Below, piece by piece: positions 6,361 through 8,928 of a DNA stretch of 8,928 nt. The position numbers and the translations under genes are program-made. Positions within the stretch are counted from its first letter, which is position 1. The number at the start of each line of letters is the position of its first letter. Below the pieces are notes generated by a model, which made no database searches, was not told the DNA's origin, and was given only the letters and a program-made list of their open reading frames with translations. The stretch comes from JAICTV01 sp035634055 (GTDB lineage Bacteria > Planctomycetota > Phycisphaerae > Tepidisphaerales > Tepidisphaeraceae). The DNA lies in assembly GCA_035634055.1 (NCBI GenBank), contig DASQDR010000221.1, forward strand, positions 1-8,928, in the 5' to 3' direction.

Positions 6361-6784
6361 CGCGATGGCGCCGGGCCGCGCGCGTCTGCCTGCCGCCCGC
6401 CTGCCGTGCCCCGCAAAACTTCCCCATTCTCTCGCGGTTCGGCAGGACGTTTAGCCGGCCGCCCCACTTCGTGCTTGCCGGGCCCGCAGCCTCCTGCGCA
6501 CCATGTCCACCATTGATCGGGCGCGGGTCCGTCGCGTGGGTGCGACGGTGCCGGCGAGCCCGGAGCGACGGCCAGACGGCGTCGCGAAATCGATCCACTC
6601 GATGACGACGAACGCGGCCGCGCCCGACGGAGCCGCCCGCGGCACGATCCTCGAGGGAAGAAACCCACCGGCTCGACCCGGGCCAGGGAGACGCGTGTCT
6701 TCCGACCGGGGAGGGCCGTTTTTTATTGGCAAAGCTCGCCGCCGCTCCCTCGCGCCGCGCTTGCCCGCGGGTACACTCCCGCCC
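6361..6784. other. 424-base stretch without a clear gene
   Basis: The frame of the following gene stays open back to ATG 6503, but the residues it would add are unlike any signal or domain, and a normal signal peptide begins at ATG 6785. A hairpin CCGTCGC-N6-GCGACGG lies at 6529-6548. A second, GGGAGAC-GCGT-GTCTTCC, lies about 14 bases before the run TTTTTT at 6719-6724, too far for a normal terminator. No promoter stands out. Confidence 0.5.
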
Positions 6785-7384
6785 ATGCGATTACACGTTC
6801 AAGTCCGCGTGGCGACCTTGGCCTGCTTCGTCCTCATCGCGCCATTCGCCGCCCCGGCCGGCGGGGCGGCGCCGGCGACGCGTCCTACTGCGCCGGCGAC
6901 CTCGCCCGGCGGCGCGCCGCAGGCGGGGAGCGAGAAACTCACCGTGCCCGGCGTCTTCTCCGTCGCCGCGCCGCAGGGATACGCGTGGCAGACCGCACAG
7001 GCGTTCGACCCGGCGACGGGCGGCGTCTACCTCGCCACCGCCCAGGGCGTCGCCAGCCGCCTCGTCGTCACCGCCGACGCCCGAAAGATCGACAAGGATC
7101 CCCAACGCATCAGCGCGCTCAAGGCCCACTTCAACGCCATGGCGCAGACCATGCAGAAGATGGGGCTGACGGACCTGAAGTTCCAGCAGCCCAAGCTTGA
7201 GGCGCCGATCCCGGAGCGCGTGGACTACTGGGTCAGCGGCTTGACGCCCGACGGCGCCCGCATGCACTTCTACGCCCAGACCGTGTTCGTCCAGCGCACG
7301 TACCAGGTGCAGGCGGCATCGCCCTCGGAAGAGGACGCGAAGAAGCTCATCGACAGCGCGAAGTCGCTACAGGAGCCAAAGTAG
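6785..7384 (+). CDS. Secreted protein of unknown function
   Basis: A 199-residue protein that I do not recognise with certainty. It begins with a short basic region and a hydrophobic stretch (residues 8-23), an ordinary signal peptide probably cut after GGA near residue 28. A Pro/Thr/Ala-rich linker reaches about residue 48. The body (50-199) starts KLTVPGVFSVAAPQGYAWQ, continues with a charged helix (about 106-126) and ends with YQVQAASPSEEDAKKLIDSAKSL. That order (an opening strand pair with an aromatic after 'P-x-G', a helix, a sheet, then a final helix with SAKSL) resembles the PsbP/DcrB-like fold of small periplasmic proteins. This is pattern resemblance only. I chose ATG 6785 because it starts the signal peptide, although no strong ribosome site precedes it. 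It is likely in the periplasm. Confidence 0.75.
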   Translation: MRLHVQVRVATLACFVLIAPFAAPAGGAAPATRPTAPATSPGGAPQAGSEKLTVPGVFSVAAPQGYAWQTAQAFDPATGGVYLATAQGVASRLVVTADARKIDKDPQRISALKAHFNAMAQTMQKMGLTDLKFQQPKLEAPIPERVDYWVSGLTPDGARMHFYAQTVFVQRTYQVQAASPSEEDAKKLIDSAKSLQEPK

Positions 7385-7746
7385 CTTCACCCCAGTAGCG
7401 GGCGGACGGCGTTCCGGTGCACGTCAGGCCAGGCGGAACAGCCGCGCCATTGGAAGTTGTCTGTAAGCTTCGCATGCGCCACGCCAGCAGGCGGAGCGCC
7501 GTCGTGCAAAGGACGCCCCGGCCGGCTTATCGTCAGCCGAGACGGGTCCGGCGGCGGCGGCCAACGTGGCTGCGAGGGCGGCCATCCGGGGCCGCCGCCT
7601 AAAGGACCGTGCTGTCGCGGGGGAACGGCGCAGGTCGCTATCATCGTGTCGCCCGACCGCGAGTTGCGTGCGGGCGCGTCGAGCATCGAAGTTGTGGCTG
7701 GCCGAGGGTCGCCGGGCGTGGTGCGGCGGCATACGATTTGCCAGTT

Positions 7747-7766
7747 GTGATTCCGAAGCGAACACC
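7747..7766. repeat. Possible diverged single copy of the 17-base repeat
   Basis: GTGATTCCGAAGCGAACACC matches the reverse complement of the array copy at 4103-4122 at 16 of 20 positions. It lies directly before the ribosome site of rsfS. One diverged copy could be chance. Confidence 0.3.
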
Positions 7767-7774
7767 GGAGGTGA
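7767..7774 (+). promoter_or_regulatory. Strong ribosome binding site GGAGGTGA of rsfS
   Basis: This is a full match to the standard anti-Shine-Dalgarno end of 16S rRNA. GGAGG ends 6 bases before CTG 7778 and 87 bases before the first ordinary start codon in the rsfS frame (GTG 7859). It therefore decides the start in favour of CTG. Confidence 0.8.
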
Positions 7775-7777
7775 ATC

Positions 7778-8188
7778 CTGGTCAAGACCGCTCCCGCGGC
7801 GCACGACGCCGCCCGTGAACAGCAGACCCGTCAGTTCGCCGTCGACGCCGCCCGCCTGGTGGCGCACACGCGCTGCCACAACGTCGTCCTGCTCGACGTG
7901 CGCGGGCTCTCGCCCGTGACCGATTACATGGTGCTGGCGACCGGCACCAGCCCGCGGCAGATGCGCAGCGTCTGCGACGAGCTCGCCGAGATGGCCGCCG
8001 AGCGCGGCGAGCGCCCGCTGGCGGACACCGGGATCGACGGCGAGTCGTGGATGCTGATCGACTTCTTCAACGTCGTCGTCCACGTTTTCAACCAGGAGTC
8101 GCGGTCGTTTTATGACCTGGACAACCTGTGGGGCGACGGGAAGCCGGTGGAGTGGGACGATGGCGCCCCGCCTGCCCCGACGCGGTGA
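7778..8188 (+). CDS. rsfS: Ribosome silencing factor RsfS (RsfS/YbeB/iojap family), likely CTG start
   Basis: The family binds protein L14 (uL14) of the large ribosomal subunit and blocks joining of the subunits, lowering translation during nutrient shortage. The core is unmistakable: VVLLDVRGLSPVTDYMVLATGTSPRQ (residues 36-61), then GESWMLIDFFNVVVHVF (88-104), and the closing SRSFYDLDNLW (108-118). Counted from CTG 7778 the protein has 136 residues, with a first helix TRQFAVDAARLVAHT that family members normally have. Starting at GTG 7859 would give 109 residues and remove most of that helix. No ATG, GTG or TTG lies between; the frame is closed by TGA at 7772, within the ribosome site. A sequencing error that hid an ATG or GTG is the main alternative. 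A strong terminator follows 27 bases after the stop, so rsfS ends its transcript. The partner gene often seen beside it, nadD, is absent here. Confidence 0.92.
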   Translation: MVKTAPAAHDAAREQQTRQFAVDAARLVAHTRCHNVVLLDVRGLSPVTDYMVLATGTSPRQMRSVCDELAEMAAERGERPLADTGIDGESWMLIDFFNVVVHVFNQESRSFYDLDNLWGDGKPVEWDDGAPPAPTR

Positions 8189-8214
8189 ACGCGATCGGTT
8201 CCGAATGAACTTTC

Positions 8215-8247
8215 GAGGGGCGACGTTCGCGTCGCCCCTCTTCTTTT
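8215..8247 (+). terminator. Rho-independent terminator of rsfS
   Basis: A perfect 11-base-pair stem, GAGGGGCGACG with CGTCGCCCCTC, encloses the stable loop TTCG and is followed at once by TTCTTTT. It starts 27 bases after the rsfS stop. Confidence 0.93.
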
Positions 8248-8300
8248 GCGCGGGTGCGGTCGCCTAATCACGCACCGCTGTAGTGGGAATCACAACGCCA

Positions 8301-8334
8301 GCGGGCCCGGGCGAAATGGATCGGCCGGGCCCGC
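8301..8334 (-). terminator. GC-rich hairpin between convergent genes, possible terminator of the minus-strand gene
   Basis: A perfect 10-base-pair stem GCGGGCCCGG / CCGGGCCCGC with a 14-base loop lies 30 bases past the stop of the minus-strand gene. No T run follows on either strand, so it would be a weak or factor-assisted terminator, or an mRNA 3' end stabiliser. Confidence 0.45.
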
Positions 8335-8364
8335 GGGGGTTGAGGTTGTGGTCGGCCGGCGACG

Positions 8365-8928
8365 TCAGTCGTAGTCGTCCGGGATCTCGTCGAGGTCGTG
8401 CCGGCGGGTCGGGCGGCGGGCGGTCGGCGTCGGCTCGATCGGCTCGTCATCGGCCAAGTGCTTGTCGGCCGAGCCGGTACGGGTCACGGGCGCTTCCGCC
8501 CGGGCCGTCGGGCGCTCCGCCGCGTCGTCTGTGGCGGCGGCCGACTTGGCGGGCGGGGTGCGCTTGGTGGCGCGGCGCGACGTTTTTGCCGTCGCCGCCC
8601 CGGCGGCCGCCGGCTTGCGCTTGGGCTTCTCCGCCGCCGCCTTCGAGGCAGCGGGCGTAGTCGCCTTACGCGCCGGGCGCCGCCTCTTCGGCGCCGGCTT
8701 TTCCGTGGGCTCCGCCTCCTCGGTCGGCTCCGCCTCTCCCTCCGCCGCGGGCGCGACGGGGGCTTCGGCGACCGGCTCCGGCTCGGCAACGGGCTCCGGC
8801 GCGCGGCTCGTTACGGGACCGGCTTCACGGGCATCATCGCGATCGTCGTCGTCGTCGTCGTCCGGTCCAAAGTCCGGCCCCGACGCCGCGGTCGCGGCGG
8901 CCACGTCTCCGCCGCGATCGTCCTGATC
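8365..8928 (-). CDS. Low-complexity Ala/Pro/Lys/Arg-rich protein, C-terminal part
   Basis: The frame is open to the right edge of the window, so the 187 residues seen are the C-terminal end of a longer protein; a GTG at 8904 is an internal codon or an alternative start. There is no folded domain. The visible part begins acidic, with seven aspartates in a row (in PDDDDDDDRDD). Imperfect repeats follow (PEPVAEPEPVAEAP, then AEPTEEAEPTEKPAP). Next comes a basic region rich in alanine, proline and lysine (KRRRPARKATTPAAS, EKPKRKPAAAG), and the end is acidic (DLDEIPDDYD). Basic tails of this kind occur on histone-H1-like DNA-binding proteins and on RNase E/G or other RNA-binding enzymes of GC-rich bacteria. 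I cannot tell which without the missing N-terminus. Even base composition in GC-rich DNA can yield such frames by chance, but no other frame here is more convincing and codon third positions are G/C-rich as in real genes. Confidence 0.65.
   Translation of the reverse strand, partial: DQDDRGGDVAAATAASGPDFGPDDDDDDDRDDAREAGPVTSRAPEPVAEPEPVAEAPVAPAAEGEAEPTEEAEPTEKPAPKRRRPARKATTPAASKAAAEKPKRKPAAAGAATAKTSRRATKRTPPAKSAAATDDAAERPTARAEAPVTRTGSADKHLADDEPIEPTPTARRPTRRHDLDEIPDDYD
8845..8862. repeat. Trinucleotide repeat, six copies of GTC (GAC on the coding strand)
   Basis: Six perfect copies encode six of the seven aspartates in the acidic stretch of the minus-strand protein. Changes in copy number would stay in frame and only alter the length of the acidic run. 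Confidence 0.85.

Larger units (their letters stand above)
7385..7777. other. 393-base stretch before rsfS without a clear gene
   Basis: Open frames on both strands here are GC-rich shadows with no recognisable motifs. Possible structures are a hairpin at 7407-7444 (CGGC-g-TTCCG with CGGAA-ca-GCCG), 22 bases after the preceding stop, and GGCGGCC-N6-GGCCGCC at 7577-7596. Neither has a T run. The end of the stretch holds a diverged repeat copy (7747-7766) and the ribosome site of rsfS. Confidence 0.5.

Noticed and set aside
5577..6668. Minus-strand open frame of 363 residues opposite fmdB-like and STAS genes
   Set aside because: Arg/Ser/Pro-rich shadow frame over two recognised genes.
6687..6725. 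Hairpin followed by TTTTTT as a terminator upstream of the secreted protein gene
   Set aside because: The T run is about 14 bases from the stem, too far for a rho-independent terminator.
6503..6784. N-terminal extension of the secreted protein from ATG 6503
   Set aside because: It would bury the signal peptide at residue 95, has no ribosome site and no recognisable content.
8196..8208. CGGTTCCGAATGA, identical to 4088-4100 in the repeat array
   Set aside because: One shared 13-base word is within chance expectation for a window of this length and composition.

Overview
The window is GC-rich and dense with genes. It most likely comes from a planctomycete, probably of the Phycisphaerae type. 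The grounds are a PEP-CTERM sorting tail next to a prepilin-like protein with the H-x9-DG signature, a Gfo/Idh/MocA oxidoreductase paired with a secreted family 1 polysaccharide lyase, a small FmdB-type zinc ribbon ending in CGRCGGPGPC, and a lone STAS protein. This is inference from gene content; no rRNA or tRNA is present to confirm it.

Layout: bases 1-162 hold the end of a PEP-CTERM protein. Bases 243-1094 encode a prepilin-like surface protein. Bases 1289-2545 and 2561-3904 encode the oxidoreductase and the pectate-lyase-like enzyme, 15 bases apart and very likely co-transcribed. Bases 3905-4415 have no gene. They hold a long imperfect palindrome, an array of about eight degenerate copies of one palindrome arm, and a terminator for the gene that converges from the right. 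Bases 4416-5354 (minus) encode an OmpA-domain lipoprotein. A divergent spacer with a candidate promoter leads to an FmdB-type zinc ribbon (5690-5929) and a STAS protein (6022-6360). A secreted protein of unknown function lies at 6785-7384. The ribosome silencing factor rsfS occupies 7778-8188, apparently starts at CTG, and ends at a strong terminator. A low-complexity Ala/Pro/Lys/Arg-rich protein runs in from the right edge on the minus strand (8365-8928, partial).

How they fit together: the left third looks like a surface and polysaccharide-use region, with exported proteins, a secreted lyase and a cytoplasmic sugar oxidoreductase that could process its products. The right two thirds are mostly cell-envelope and housekeeping genes in short units.

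I see no defence system, CRISPR array, integrase, transposase or biosynthetic cluster. The least explained items are the palindrome-plus-array at 3989-4244 and the apparent CTG start of rsfS.
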